A stretch of DNA of 64,000 nt, from positions 1 through 64,000 of the forward strand of contig JAIORD010000059.1 in the NCBI GenBank assembly GCA_021108275.1. Direction: 5' to 3'. The DNA comes from Methanococcoides sp. GTDB lineage: Archaea; Halobacteriota; Methanosarcinia; Methanosarcinales; Methanosarcinaceae. Below the pieces are notes generated by a model. It was not told where the DNA came from, did no database searches, and saw only the letters and a list, made by a program, of their open reading frames with translations. Every line of letters starts with the position of its first letter. Positions within the stretch are counted from its first letter, which is position 1. The translations under genes were made by a program, and so were the position numbers. Shown here one piece after another: positions 19,868 to 29,445 of the stretch.

Positions 19868-20057
19868 TCTTTATTCACCTCAGTTCGAACCTTTTCGACA
19901 TATTCAATAAGATCTTTGAAGATCAAGTATAATGCAACCATTTGCCGATAACAATATTTGATGATTTTGAACATTTCTTAATATATACTCTTCCAACATT
20001 ATATATAAAATATCACTGTAGTTGATTGTAACGTATGTTGCTATCGATTTCTTGATA

Positions 20058-20088
20058 TTGACCATAAAATAGGTTACTTTATGGTCAA
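20058..20088. promoter_or_regulatory. 11-bp inverted repeat, possible operator
   Basis: TTGACCATAAA (20058-20068) and TTTATGGTCAA (20078-20088) form a perfect inverted repeat with a 9-nt spacer. It lies in the 353-bp region between the divergent surface-protein and ccmA genes, directly before a TATA-like TTTATAATA (20091-20099) on the plus strand. The position fits a regulator site for the ccm promoter. The rest of this intergenic region shows no gene. Confidence 0.45.
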
Positions 20089-20220
20089 AATTTATAATAG
20101 CAGGCTTACGACTGTTTGGTGAATTATTCATTTAGATATGTCTTATGGATGGTATCATCCATAGACTGAACAGGCGTATTCATCAAAACGTTAATTTATG
20201 CAGAACGCAATCTTATTCCG

Positions 20221-20949
20221 ATGGATACTATACTGTCTCTCAATAATGTCTCAAAGAAGTTCGGCAACATACCTGTACTAAAAGACATTGATCTGGACAT
20301 AAAGAAAGGGGAGTTCGTAGCTCTGCTGGGTGCTAATGGTGCAGGCAAGACGACCCTTGTAAAGATCATGTCAGCCCTCTCCTCTCCTTCTGAGGGTAAT
20401 GTAATGGTCAACGGCAATGATATTTCAAAGGACCAGGGTTCATTGAGGGGTATCATAGGCGTCATTTCCCATGAAACCTATCTCTACAACGACATGACGG
20501 CAATAGAGAATCTGCGCTTCTTTGGACGGATGTATGGTATTGCCAGTGAGAATCTTGAAGCTCGTATAAATGGATTGTTGGAGCAGGTCGAGCTTGTTAA
20601 AAGGGCAGATGACCGTGTATCCACATTTTCCAGGGGTATGAAGCAGCGTCTTTCCATCGCAAGGGCACTTTTACATGAGCCTTCAATTCTTTTTCTGGAT
20701 GAACCTTATACAGGACTTGACCAACACGCAGCCCACACATTTGAGAAGGTGTTGCTGGAGCTTGACCCAAAGGACACCACAAGACTGATGATAACCCATG
20801 ACATCAACAGAACGTACAACATGTGTGACCGTGTTATCATACTCGATAAGGGAAGTATTGTTTTCGACAGCCCTATGTCTGAAGTGGTCTCAGCAGAAGA
20901 ACTGAGGGACATATACTCATCACACGTGGGTGACAATGATAATTTTTGA
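20221..20949 (+). CDS. ccmA: Haem exporter ATP-binding protein CcmA
   Basis: This 242-residue ABC ATPase has Walker A GANGAGKTT (near residue 38-46), the signature FSRGMKQRLSIARALL, and Walker B ILFLDEPYTGLD. The assignment to CcmA rests on its neighbours: a CcmB-like membrane protein follows after 12 bp and a CcmC-like protein after that. Together these move or present haem for attachment to cytochrome c outside the membrane. Multihaem cytochrome c is used by many Methanosarcinaceae in electron transport. The ATG at 20221 is preceded by no strong ribosome site. Confidence 0.88.
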   Translation: MDTILSLNNVSKKFGNIPVLKDIDLDIKKGEFVALLGANGAGKTTLVKIMSALSSPSEGNVMVNGNDISKDQGSLRGIIGVISHETYLYNDMTAIENLRFFGRMYGIASENLEARINGLLEQVELVKRADDRVSTFSRGMKQRLSIARALLHEPSILFLDEPYTGLDQHAAHTFEKVLLELDPKDTTRLMITHDINRTYNMCDRVIILDKGSIVFDSPMSEVVSAEELRDIYSSHVGDNDNF

Positions 20950-20961
20950 TATGGGATCAAC

Positions 20962-21636
20962 ATGATACGCATTCTTCATATTGCAGCAAAGGACCTCAAA
21001 GAGGAGTTCCGCACCAAGCAAATGCTCAATTCAATGGTCCTTTTCTCATTGCTTGTCATAGTAGTGTTCAGTATTACATTTGCTCCTATACTTGGCTCTT
21101 CTCAGGACGTGGCAATGGTCGCTCCGGGTGTACTCTGGATAGCCTTCATCTTCGCAGGTTCCATAGGCCTTTCACGCTCCTTCGTGGCAGAACTGGAAAA
21201 CGGCTGTCTCGAGGGTTTGAAATTATGCCCCATAAACAGGAGTGCCATATACACTGGAAAGATGATGGCGAACCTGTTGCTGATGCTACTGGTCGAGATC
21301 ATAACCGTGCCTCTGTTTGCTATCATGTTCAATTACAGCATAACAGGATATTTCTGGCTTGGTATCATAATATTCCTTGGTACTGTGGGTTTTGTCTGTG
21401 TGGGAACACTGCTTTCAGCTCTGACAGTGAACACAAGGACCCGGGAAATATTACTTCCTGTGCTGTTATTGCCTCTGTTGCTTCCTGCCCTTATTCCGGC
21501 TGTGATGGCGACCGGAAGTATCCTCATGGGTGCATCCTACGGCGATATCACTCAGGAATTACGGCTTCTGCTTGTATATGATGTCGTTTTCTTCCTTGTA
21601 GCACAGCTTGTGTTCGAATATGTAATACAGGATTAA
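20962..21636 (+). CDS. ccmB: Haem exporter membrane subunit CcmB
   Basis: The 224-residue protein begins with the amphipathic AAKDLKEEFRTKQMLNSM typical of CcmB and has six membrane helices. The polar loop after the second helix contains SFVAELENGCLEGLKLCP, matching the conserved E-x-E-x-G-x-L-x-G-L region of CcmB. It forms the membrane part of the CcmAB complex that drives release of the haem chaperone during cytochrome c maturation. It begins 12 bp after ccmA. Confidence 0.88.
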   Translation: MIRILHIAAKDLKEEFRTKQMLNSMVLFSLLVIVVFSITFAPILGSSQDVAMVAPGVLWIAFIFAGSIGLSRSFVAELENGCLEGLKLCPINRSAIYTGKMMANLLLMLLVEIITVPLFAIMFNYSITGYFWLGIIIFLGTVGFVCVGTLLSALTVNTRTREILLPVLLLPLLLPALIPAVMATGSILMGASYGDITQELRLLLVYDVVFFLVAQLVFEYVIQD

Positions 21637-21698
21637 AACTTATATATCGGTTGAGATGTACTACCTACATTGTTCTAAGTTGATCATCGAGGTTTCCA

Positions 21699-22406
21699 AT
21701 GTCGGAGAGTTTTTTAAGAGATAAGTTCCTGCCAGTTCTGTCCGCAACGACCATGTTGCTAGCTATTGGCATGATTATTTTCTACCTTCCGGATATGAAA
21801 GGTGCCTCTGGGGAAACCCTTGATATGAGCTTTAGGATATTCTATTTCCACATGCCTCTAGCCATAACTTCCTATCTGGCTTTCACGGTGGTATTCTTTT
21901 CCAGCATTCTGTTCTTGAGAACAGGTAACTATAATTATGACATTCTTTCCCGCTCGGCAGCTGAAGTAGGTGTCATTTTCGCGTTCCTTGTTCTGGCAAC
22001 CGGTTCCATCTGGGCCAAGGCTACATGGGGATGGTATTGGGTATGGGAGCCAAGACTTACAACATCTCTTGCACTTTTTCTGGTCTATGTTGCTTATATT
22101 GTGCTTCGGCAGGCAGTTGATGGTGCGGACAAACGTGCACGTTTAGCTTCTGTTTTCGGAATACTAGGTTTTATCTCAGTTCCGTTGAGCTTTTTATCCA
22201 TACGCCTGTGGCGTTCAGCTCACCCGCTGATGTTCGGTGACACTTCAGGTTCAGGCGGTGGAGGACTTGAAGGTACTTCCCTGCAGCTGACATTAGTGGT
22301 GAACGTCATTGCATTTGTCCTTCTTTTCATCACTCTTGTGGTGTACAAGATGCGAAACGAGCAGATGGAAGAAATGGCAGATGAACTCAGAGCTTCACTT
22401 GACTGA
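21699..22406 (+). CDS. ccmC: Cytochrome c assembly protein CcmC
   Basis: This 235-residue membrane protein of the haem-handling family has six helices, His in YFHMPLA (near residue 51) and the tryptophan-rich haem-presenting loop WGWYWVWEPRLTTSL (near residue 110-124). The usual motif ends WWVWD; here Glu replaces the Asp. A second conserved His occurs in WRSAHPLMFG. It should bind haem on the outer face for handover to the carrier CcmE. It lies 62 bp after ccmB with a TATA-like CTTATATAT between them, so it may also have its own promoter. No ccmE or ccmF is in the window. Confidence 0.87.
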   Translation: MSESFLRDKFLPVLSATTMLLAIGMIIFYLPDMKGASGETLDMSFRIFYFHMPLAITSYLAFTVVFFSSILFLRTGNYNYDILSRSAAEVGVIFAFLVLATGSIWAKATWGWYWVWEPRLTTSLALFLVYVAYIVLRQAVDGADKRARLASVFGILGFISVPLSFLSIRLWRSAHPLMFGDTSGSGGGGLEGTSLQLTLVVNVIAFVLLFITLVVYKMRNEQMEEMADELRASLD

Positions 22407-22461
22407 ACGCCTGACCCTGATTTAGCAACACCTATAAACGAATGGTAGCTGATTAGGATGC

Positions 22462-23544
22462 ATGCTTTTTGAACCTATAACTATAGCAGGACTGACTGTA
22501 ATGAACCGTTTCGTGCGTTCAGCGACCAATGAGGGAATGGCTGAATTGGATGGAACTGTGACCAAAGGGATAGGGGACATGTATGAAGACCTTGCCCGGG
22601 AAGATGTCGGCTTGATAATTACGGGCTATTCATACGTGGATGTCAAAGGACAAAGCGATGAAAGGCAGCAGGGTATCTATGATGACAGGTTCATCGGACC
22701 CTATGGGGAAATTGTCACAAGGGTCCACAAGTATGGCAGCAAGATATTCATACAGATAGTCCATGGCGGCAGGCAATCGATCGTAAAGGAAGGAGTTCCT
22801 CTTTTAGCACCTTCGGCAGTCGAAGATTCAGCTTCCGGGAAAGTTCCTGTGGAGATGACCGAAGAGGATATCCTTGATACCATTGAGAATTTTGCAGAGG
22901 CTGCAAGACGTTCAAAGGCAGCAGGATTCGATGGTGTTCAGATACACTGTGCTCACGGCTTCCTGTTAAGCAGTTTCATTTCCCCTTATACTAACCGCAG
23001 GACCGATAAATGGGGTGGGTCTGTGGAGAATCGGGCAAGGGTTGTCACTGAGATCGTTAAAAGAATTCAGGAAAAGGTCGGAAATGACTTCCCTATAATG
23101 GTGAAGATGAATACCACAGATGGTTTTGATGTGTCCTCAGGCAAGATCGGGCTTGATGCTCCTGAATGTGTGGAAATTGCCAGCCTTCTTGAAAAAGCCG
23201 GAGTTTGTGCCATCGAAGTAAGTGGCGGGATATTAGAAGCAGGTCCGGTCATGTCTCAGAAGGGTATTGACTCTGAAGATAAGGAAGCATATTTCAGGCG
23301 TTATTCCAAAATGATACGTGATACGGTGAAGATACCTGTCATACTGGTAGGCGGAATTCGTACAAAGGCCGTGATGGAATCTATGTTAAGGGGATATGCT
23401 GATATGGTGTCGCTCAGCAGGCCATTTATTGCCGAACCTGACCTTGTTGTGAGCCTTAAGGAAGGGAGCGACCGGGTTAAATGTGTGTCATGTAATGGGT
23501 GTTTCAGGACGGATGGGGTTTCCTGCACTTATAATTTTGACTGA
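22462..23544 (+). CDS. Old yellow enzyme-type NADH:flavin oxidoreductase
   Basis: The 360-residue FMN-binding TIM barrel has the family order: LFEPITIAGLTVMNRFVRSAT at the N-terminus, IQIVHGGRQS (near residue 96), the active-site His pair in FDGVQIHCAHGFLLSSFISP (near 154-173) and RTDKWGGSVENR. A phosphate-binding GG segment follows in ILVGGIRTKA. The C-terminus has a Cys-rich CVSCNGCF cluster reminiscent of the iron-sulfur motif in 2,4-dienoyl-CoA reductase-like members, but the protein ends there without the second flavin domain. Substrate unknown. The ATG follows closely on a TATA-like CTATAAAC, so the mRNA may have a very short leader. Confidence 0.88.
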   Translation: MLFEPITIAGLTVMNRFVRSATNEGMAELDGTVTKGIGDMYEDLAREDVGLIITGYSYVDVKGQSDERQQGIYDDRFIGPYGEIVTRVHKYGSKIFIQIVHGGRQSIVKEGVPLLAPSAVEDSASGKVPVEMTEEDILDTIENFAEAARRSKAAGFDGVQIHCAHGFLLSSFISPYTNRRTDKWGGSVENRARVVTEIVKRIQEKVGNDFPIMVKMNTTDGFDVSSGKIGLDAPECVEIASLLEKAGVCAIEVSGGILEAGPVMSQKGIDSEDKEAYFRRYSKMIRDTVKIPVILVGGIRTKAVMESMLRGYADMVSLSRPFIAEPDLVVSLKEGSDRVKCVSCNGCFRTDGVSCTYNFD

Positions 23545-23613
23545 CCTTTCATTTTTATTCTTTTTCTTTTTTTCTTTGTTACCTTTTTATAGTTGTCTTG
23601 CCATCATTAATTT

Positions 23614-24291
23614 ATGAGGTTGGATGCATATCTTGTTGACATAGGTTCTTTTAAATCACGTGGTCGTTCTAAAAAGGCTATAGTTGATGGTCATGTGAAG
23701 ATCGATGGTTCTGTTGTAACAAAACCTTCTAAAGATGTTTCGATTGATGATGACGTTAAGGTGGATGAAGGGCTTGATATGCCAAAGGGATATTTCAAGT
23801 TAAAAGGAATACAGGATGAGATCGGTCTTATAAAAGAAGGCGATTCTGTCCTTGATCTGGGTTCAAGTGCAGGCGGTTTTATTGTATTTGCATCTGAGAT
23901 CGCAGCTGATGTGAGGGGTCTGGAGTTCAGCCGTGATTTCAGGGAAGAGCTTGGTCAAATAGCTCATGAAAGAAGTAATGTTTCGGTCATGTTCGGTGAT
24001 GTTTTTACCTTCCCTCTTGAGACCATGGCGCCGGAGCCTGTGGATGTCATCCTGAGTGATATGACCCTTGAACCGGAGGATTCACTAACAGCTCTTAAAC
24101 GTGTGCTTCCATTGCTTAAATTGAATGGACGTTTGCTTCAGGTGATAAAGGTCTCAAAAAGGATCAAGAGGGAACCTCTGCTTAGTATAATGGAAGGGTT
24201 TGGACTTGAAATTCAGAACGTGATTGAATCCGAGAAGCAGGAGATATACGTTGTTGCACGCAAGATCGGTGAGGTGGAGGATACGGATTGA
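23614..24291 (+). CDS. TlyA-like S4-domain RNA methyltransferase
   Basis: The 225-residue protein starts with an S4 RNA-binding domain (MRLDAYLVDIGSFKSRGRSKKAI to about residue 50) and continues with a FtsJ-type Rossmann methyltransferase: the AdoMet loop is VLDLGSSAGGF (near 81-91) and the acidic motif DVILSDM. This arrangement is that of TlyA, which methylates cytidine 2'-hydroxyls in rRNA. The archaeal target is not known. A TATA-like TTTTTATAG lies about 25 bp before the ATG, so the transcript is probably leaderless. Confidence 0.8.
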   Translation: MRLDAYLVDIGSFKSRGRSKKAIVDGHVKIDGSVVTKPSKDVSIDDDVKVDEGLDMPKGYFKLKGIQDEIGLIKEGDSVLDLGSSAGGFIVFASEIAADVRGLEFSRDFREELGQIAHERSNVSVMFGDVFTFPLETMAPEPVDVILSDMTLEPEDSLTALKRVLPLLKLNGRLLQVIKVSKRIKREPLLSIMEGFGLEIQNVIESEKQEIYVVARKIGEVEDTD

Positions 24292-24436
24292 TCTTTCGAT
24301 TTTTGCTCACTCACTCCATCTTATCAATGCTTCTAAACCATTGATCATTGACCGTTCGACCGTTATATCGGTCATTTATTTTTATTGCATAAGTGTCGGT
24401 TCTACTCAATATTTGACAAGATAAAGGAGGTCTACA

Positions 24437-25018
24437 ATGCTTCTCAAGATATATGGGAAAGGTCGTCCATTTCGTCTTTTTGTTGCTGGGCTTCATGGGC
24501 AGGAATGGCAGGATACTTCAGATGTACTGTTGAATATTGAGCGCCCGGTATCAGGCACTCTTGCTATACTGCCTGTGGTAAGCAGGGGGAAATATATTTC
24601 CACGCTGGACGGGGATTATTATAAAGATATGGGGAAACTTATCATTGATTTAGTGAAGGCATATCGGCCTGACATCTATGTCGAGTTGCATTCCTACTCT
24701 TCAGATAATTTTCATAAATTGGTCTCAAGCACAAGGATACATGAAAAAGGTGTGCCGGGATTCAGTGTTCTGGAAAATAATGTGTTGATGGGTTCTGTTT
24801 CGCCTCATATTAGGAGGGATCATTTTCCGGTGGAAGCTTTGTGTCTGACATTTGAGGTAGAAAGGTCGAATCAAAGCTCGAAAGAGTTTGCTGCGAAGAT
24901 GCTTCAAGTTGTAAAAGAATGCCGTTCAAGGGATGGTTTCATCGAATATATGATGGAACGCTATCCCAATGTGGCTAAAAAAGCAATAGAAGACTATAAA
25001 AAATTTTATGGATCGTAA
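24437..25018 (+). CDS. DUF2119 protein, carboxypeptidase/deacylase-like
   Basis: The 193-residue protein matches DUF2119, found mainly in methanogens. It begins LLKIYGKGRPFRLFVAGLHGQEW, in which GLHGxE resembles the zinc-binding HxxE motif of M14 carboxypeptidases and aspartoacylase-like enzymes, and has a second matching His in VELHSYS (near residue 77). A conserved C-terminal Glu lies in LTFEVER. These are the expected metal ligands and general base for an amide hydrolase; the substrate is unknown. AAAGGAGGT ends 5 nt before the ATG, a strong ribosome site. Confidence 0.75.
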   Translation: MLLKIYGKGRPFRLFVAGLHGQEWQDTSDVLLNIERPVSGTLAILPVVSRGKYISTLDGDYYKDMGKLIIDLVKAYRPDIYVELHSYSSDNFHKLVSSTRIHEKGVPGFSVLENNVLMGSVSPHIRRDHFPVEALCLTFEVERSNQSSKEFAAKMLQVVKECRSRDGFIEYMMERYPNVAKKAIEDYKKFYGS

Positions 25019-25037
25019 GGTTTCCCTTACTATCCAT

Positions 25038-26651
25038 TTACATTCCTTCGTAGTTGTGGATGTTGTGTTCAGGGTTCACATCCATCATCTGCTGCCTTTG
25101 TGCTTTGAGCATGTCGTCAACACGTAATACCATGTTGGCAACCTCGGAAGCGGATTTGATGGCTTGTTTCTTTACCCTGAGGGAATCAACAATGCCTTTT
25201 TCGAGAGTGTCAATGATCTCGGTTGTGTAAACATCAAGACCAGCGTTCTTTATCTCAGTGTGTTTTGCACGAAGTGCGAGGATGGTGTCTATACTGTCCA
25301 TACCTGCGTTGATTGCAATTTCCCTTGGAATGCTCTCAAGTGCTTCAGCAAATGCTGCGACAGCAAGCTGTTCGCGTCCTTCTACACTGGTTGAGTAGAC
25401 TCTGAGTCCCTGTGCGATCTCGATCTCGGAAGCACCGCCACCTGCAACGATCATGCCATCTTCGATGGTGTTCTTGACCACGTTGAGTGCATCATCCATT
25501 GTACGTTCAAGGTTATCGGTGATATGTTCCGTACTTCCCCTGAGGAGGATGGTGATGGTGTTCGTGTTCTTGCAACCTCTGATGTATGTCTTACCAAGGT
25601 CGAATGCACCGATCTGTTCAATGAGGTCTGCGGTTCCAAGGTCCTTCTCGGAGATGTCCATGATATTCTTGACAATGTGTGCTCCGGTTGCTCTTGAGAT
25701 CGCTTTAATGTCGTCTTCATTTACACGTCTGATCGCATAGACTCCTTTCTTCTGGAAATAGTCCATTGCGATCTGGTCAATGTTCTTTGTGCCAATAATG
25801 ACGGTTGCTCCGGTCTCAAGGATCTTGTCGAGCATTGCTTCAAAGTCTGCTTTTTCCTGATCAATGAACTCTTTCATCTTATCAGCTGAATCGATCTGGA
25901 AAGATGCTTTGTTCTTTGTCTTCTTGACAGAGATGTCTGAAGCGAGAATGGCGATCTTTGGTTGGTTCACCTTTTCGGGCATTGCTGAATGGAGGCGTGC
26001 CTTGTTAACAACGATGCCTTCAAGGAACTCGGTCTCATCGATCTGCTTTCCAGGGTCCTGTGTAAGCATTATATTGTTCAGGTCGACCTTTCCATCTTCC
26101 TCTACTTCGAGTGCAGCATCAATACAAATGTTTGAGATATGGTCTGCAAACGCTTCTGAAGACTTGCCTGCAATGGTGGTCTTTGCAATGTTCACAAGGA
26201 CGTCCCTGTCCTCTTTTGTGACCTGTACTGCATAATTGTCAAGTAATTCCATTGCCTTGCTAGATGCTTCCAGGAACCCTTTGATGATAACTGTAGGATG
26301 GATCCCGGTGTCAAGAAGCCCTTCTGCTTTCTCAAGAAGTGCGCCGGCAAGAACGACAGCACCTGTTGTACCGTCACCTGCAATTTGTTCCTGGGTCTTT
26401 GCAACTTCGACGATCATCTTAGCGGTTGGATGTTCGATATCCATCCCTTTTAAGATCATTGCGCCATCGTTGGTAAGTATGATGTCACCCACAGCATTGA
26501 CAAGCATCTTGTCCATTCCCTTTGGTCCAAGTGTTGTCTTTACTATATTTGCAACTGCTTTTGCTGCTGCAATGTTCATGTGAAGTGCATCCTTGCCCTG
26601 TGTCTGTTCCTTTCTTGGATCTATAATTGTTGGCTGACCTAGTCCTGCCAT
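25038..26651 (-). CDS. Thermosome subunit (group II chaperonin)
   Basis: This 537-residue chaperonin subunit builds double rings that fold proteins in an ATP-driven cycle with a built-in lid. The nucleotide site shows TLGPKGMDKMLV (near residue 41-52) and AGDGTTGAVVLAG (near 89-101), with the second-half GGGASEIEIAQ and DVYTTEIID. The end NIHNYEGM lacks the usual Gly-Gly-Met repeat tail, though Met remains last. GGAGGT sits 9 nt upstream of ATG. It is monocistronic and divergent from dphB. Confidence 0.95.
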   Translation of the reverse strand: MAGLGQPTIIDPRKEQTQGKDALHMNIAAAKAVANIVKTTLGPKGMDKMLVNAVGDIILTNDGAMILKGMDIEHPTAKMIVEVAKTQEQIAGDGTTGAVVLAGALLEKAEGLLDTGIHPTVIIKGFLEASSKAMELLDNYAVQVTKEDRDVLVNIAKTTIAGKSSEAFADHISNICIDAALEVEEDGKVDLNNIMLTQDPGKQIDETEFLEGIVVNKARLHSAMPEKVNQPKIAILASDISVKKTKNKASFQIDSADKMKEFIDQEKADFEAMLDKILETGATVIIGTKNIDQIAMDYFQKKGVYAIRRVNEDDIKAISRATGAHIVKNIMDISEKDLGTADLIEQIGAFDLGKTYIRGCKNTNTITILLRGSTEHITDNLERTMDDALNVVKNTIEDGMIVAGGGASEIEIAQGLRVYSTSVEGREQLAVAAFAEALESIPREIAINAGMDSIDTILALRAKHTEIKNAGLDVYTTEIIDTLEKGIVDSLRVKKQAIKSASEVANMVLRVDDMLKAQRQQMMDVNPEHNIHNYEGM

Positions 26652-26819
26652 AGAATCTGAACCTCCTGATAGTCTTAATTATAAGAATTGGTATAGTGGT
26701 TTTATTAAATATGAATGAAACTAACTGTGTATGGTTCTATAAATACGTTTCGAGTAATTCCCTTGTCTTTATCGCATATGTTCAAAAACTTTAACATACA
26801 AGCTGATTTTTACCATATT

Positions 26820-27623
26820 ATGCTTGATTTTGTAGGACTTGGTCTGTTCGATGAAAAGGATATTTCCTTAAAAGGTCTTGAAAAGATACACAATGCTGAC
26901 AAGGTCTATGTTGAGTTCTATACTTCCATTCTAATGGGAACTGATCTCGAAAAGATGGAACAGCTCTATGAAAAGAAGATAACTTTGCTCTCAAGGGAAG
27001 ATGTGGAGCAACATGCTGAGGATTGGTTGGTCGATGCGAAGGACAGGAATGTAGTCTTTTTGACAGGTGGGGATACCATGGTGTCCACGACACATGTGGA
27101 CCTGCGTCTGCGGGCAGCGGATATGGGTATCGAGACGACCCTTATACACGGAGCTTCCATCGCATCTGCTATATGCGGGCTTTCCGGCCTCCAGAACTAT
27201 CGTTTTGGTAAATCCGTCACCATACCTCACCCTTATGTGAGCAGCCGTGGGGTAAGGGTGGTATCTCAGACTCCTTATGATACTATCAAGAAGAACATCG
27301 AAGCAGGACTCCATACGGCTGTTTTCCTTGACATAGACAAGGACAAAGGCTATATGACAGTCAATCAGGCAATGGAGATCTTGCTTGAGGTCGAGGGTAA
27401 ACTTGGTGAAGGTGTTATGAACGATCGCCTCGCAGTAGGGATCGCTCGTGCTGGTTCACCATCCCCTGTGGTGAAAGCGGACTATGTTGAAGCTCTAAGG
27501 AATTATGATTTCGGGGGACCACTTCATATAGTTGTGATCCCGGCAGAGTTGCATTTTGTCGAAGCAGAAGCTCTTGTAAAGCTTGCTGGTGCACCTGAAG
27601 AGATCCTTGAGAATGTGGATTGA
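26820..27623 (+). CDS. dphB: Diphthine synthase
   Basis: DphB transfers methyl groups from AdoMet to the modified histidine of elongation factor 2 during diphthamide synthesis. The frame is open from 26715, but the family start is the internal ATG at 26820 (MLDFVGLGLFDEKDIS), giving 267 residues. The tetrapyrrole-methylase fold is seen in VGLGL, VVFLTGGDTMVSTTH (near residue 80-94) and the IHGASIASAICGLSGLQNYRFG segment. The C-terminal GIARAGSPSP fits the second lobe. It is divergent from the thermosome gene. Confidence 0.93.
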   Translation: MLDFVGLGLFDEKDISLKGLEKIHNADKVYVEFYTSILMGTDLEKMEQLYEKKITLLSREDVEQHAEDWLVDAKDRNVVFLTGGDTMVSTTHVDLRLRAADMGIETTLIHGASIASAICGLSGLQNYRFGKSVTIPHPYVSSRGVRVVSQTPYDTIKKNIEAGLHTAVFLDIDKDKGYMTVNQAMEILLEVEGKLGEGVMNDRLAVGIARAGSPSPVVKADYVEALRNYDFGGPLHIVVIPAELHFVEAEALVKLAGAPEEILENVD

Positions 27624-27723
27624 TATTTTATCACTTTCTCCTTTTTAATTTTATCAATATCCAGCTGTCCATAAAGCACAATAGATATAAATCGTAAGCA
27701 CCTTTTTCCGTGAGAGAGTGACA

Positions 27724-29397
27724 ATGCACGGTTCAGTAGGAATTATTTCAGGTGAGACCGGTTCGTTTGGTTTTAACTTCCTTATTTCAGATAGTACTGC
27801 CGTTCATCGAGGGGAATATGTAAAGGCATGGCACGAGTCGGATGGCTGGGTGCTTTGTCAGGTGTTATCCATCAAAAGATCAAGCGATGTAGCCAATAAC
27901 AAACATTCTTTCGATGAGGCAAAAAAGGTCTTCGATGAACTGAAAAAGGAAAGTAAGGCGAACAAAAGGTCAGATCGTATAGTTGCAGAGGCTACGGTTA
28001 TAGGAAGTCGTGACCCATCCGGTCTTCTTAGGTCTCCTAAGACTCCGTTCAGCCCTGGAGATGAGGTTTTCCCGGCAGACAATGACCTTATAAGTTCAGC
28101 ATTAGGTCTTTCAGGCAATGAGATGTACATTGGCATGCTGGATGGCACGGACATTCCTGTTCATCTTAGTGTGAACAGCCTTGTTCAGAAACATGTCAGT
28201 ATACTTGCAAAGACCGGTAGTGGAAAGTCATACACTGCTGCTGTATTGCTCGAGGAACTGCTTGATCGTAAAGTTCCCCTTCTGATAATCGATCCTCATA
28301 GCGAATATGCTTCAATGAAGGATCCTTCTTCGAAAAATGATGGTTTTAAGAAATTTGGCATATCCCCTAAGGGCTATGGTTCTGATGTTACTATCTATAC
28401 TCCTGCTAACAAAGTGATAAATCCTAATGCCGATGAGCTTTTCAGATTGAACGGGAACAATCTGACGGCAAAGGACCTGACTGCTATCTTCCCTGATAAC
28501 TTCACGGCAACCCATATCGGTATTCTCTATGAGGCCATACAGAAACTGCGGGCTGAGATGGAAACCTATACTCTTGATGATATCATCTTCGAGGTCGGGA
28601 ACAATGAGAGCAAGGCTCGCTGGAACGTGATGGGTGTACTTGAGGATATTCGTGATTCAGATATCCTTTCTTCCTCTCCCACTGAGCTCAATGAGCTTAT
28701 GTGCAATGGTAAAGCATCGGTCATCGATTTCAAGGGTGTGCCTCCGGAACTTCAAAGTATGATAGTTGCACGTCTTTGCAGTGCGCTTTTCGAGGCACGT
28801 AAGCTGAACTCGATCCCTCCTGGTATGCTTGTGGTGGAAGAAGCCCACAATTTCGCACCTGAAAGAGGATTTAGCAAGACCGTAAGTTCTGAGGTACTGC
28901 GCACTATCGCATCGGAAGGGAGAAAGTTCGGTCTTGGAATGATGGTGATATCCCAGCGTCCGGCAAGGATCGACAAGAACGTCCTCTCACAATGTGGTAC
29001 GCAGGTCATTATGAAGGTCACTAATCCAAATGATCTGAAATCCATTAGTAAGGGTCTGGAAGGTGTCAATTCTTTCGTGGAGGACGAACTTATGCGATTG
29101 CCGCCGGGTGTCGCCATGCTGGTGAGTAATGATATTGAAAGACCGGTTCTTGTGGACATCAGGGTTAGAAAGTCAAAGCACGGCGGTGAATCTGTCAATG
29201 TTCTGAAGAGCTCGCGGAAGGCGTCTCCTGAACCTGTTAAGCGTGCTTCTAAAAAAGTAAGTTCTCCTCCTCCGAAGCCTGTGTCTGTGGAGCAGAAAGT
29301 TCCCTCGGACAGTCCACCTCCCAAAAGGATACCCACCAAAGAGGTTGAGAAAGAGGGAGGCGGTCTTTTCAAGAAAATATTCGGTTCGGAAAAGTGA
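27724..29397 (+). CDS. HerA-like hexameric ATPase
   Basis: The 557-residue protein has an N-terminal HAS-barrel-like domain, a P-loop AKTGSGKSYTAAVLLEELL (near residue 162) and Walker B MLVVEEAHNFAPE with an arginine-finger region ISQRPARIDKNVLSQCGTQ. This is the HerA/FtsK-like arrangement; HerA works with NurA and Mre11-Rad50 in DNA end resection. The C-terminal 80 residues are Pro/Lys/Ser-rich and poorly ordered, unlike classic HerA, ending with GGGLFKKIFG. No nurA is next to it; the Mre11-like gene at 62012 is distant. ATG at 27724 is preferred to GTG at 27718. Confidence 0.85.
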   Translation: MHGSVGIISGETGSFGFNFLISDSTAVHRGEYVKAWHESDGWVLCQVLSIKRSSDVANNKHSFDEAKKVFDELKKESKANKRSDRIVAEATVIGSRDPSGLLRSPKTPFSPGDEVFPADNDLISSALGLSGNEMYIGMLDGTDIPVHLSVNSLVQKHVSILAKTGSGKSYTAAVLLEELLDRKVPLLIIDPHSEYASMKDPSSKNDGFKKFGISPKGYGSDVTIYTPANKVINPNADELFRLNGNNLTAKDLTAIFPDNFTATHIGILYEAIQKLRAEMETYTLDDIIFEVGNNESKARWNVMGVLEDIRDSDILSSSPTELNELMCNGKASVIDFKGVPPELQSMIVARLCSALFEARKLNSIPPGMLVVEEAHNFAPERGFSKTVSSEVLRTIASEGRKFGLGMMVISQRPARIDKNVLSQCGTQVIMKVTNPNDLKSISKGLEGVNSFVEDELMRLPPGVAMLVSNDIERPVLVDIRVRKSKHGGESVNVLKSSRKASPEPVKRASKKVSSPPPKPVSVEQKVPSDSPPPKRIPTKEVEKEGGGLFKKIFGSEK

Positions 29398-29445
29398 TGT
29401 CTCAACGGATGGGTTTATAAAGGCAGTACTTATAGTGGTGTAATT

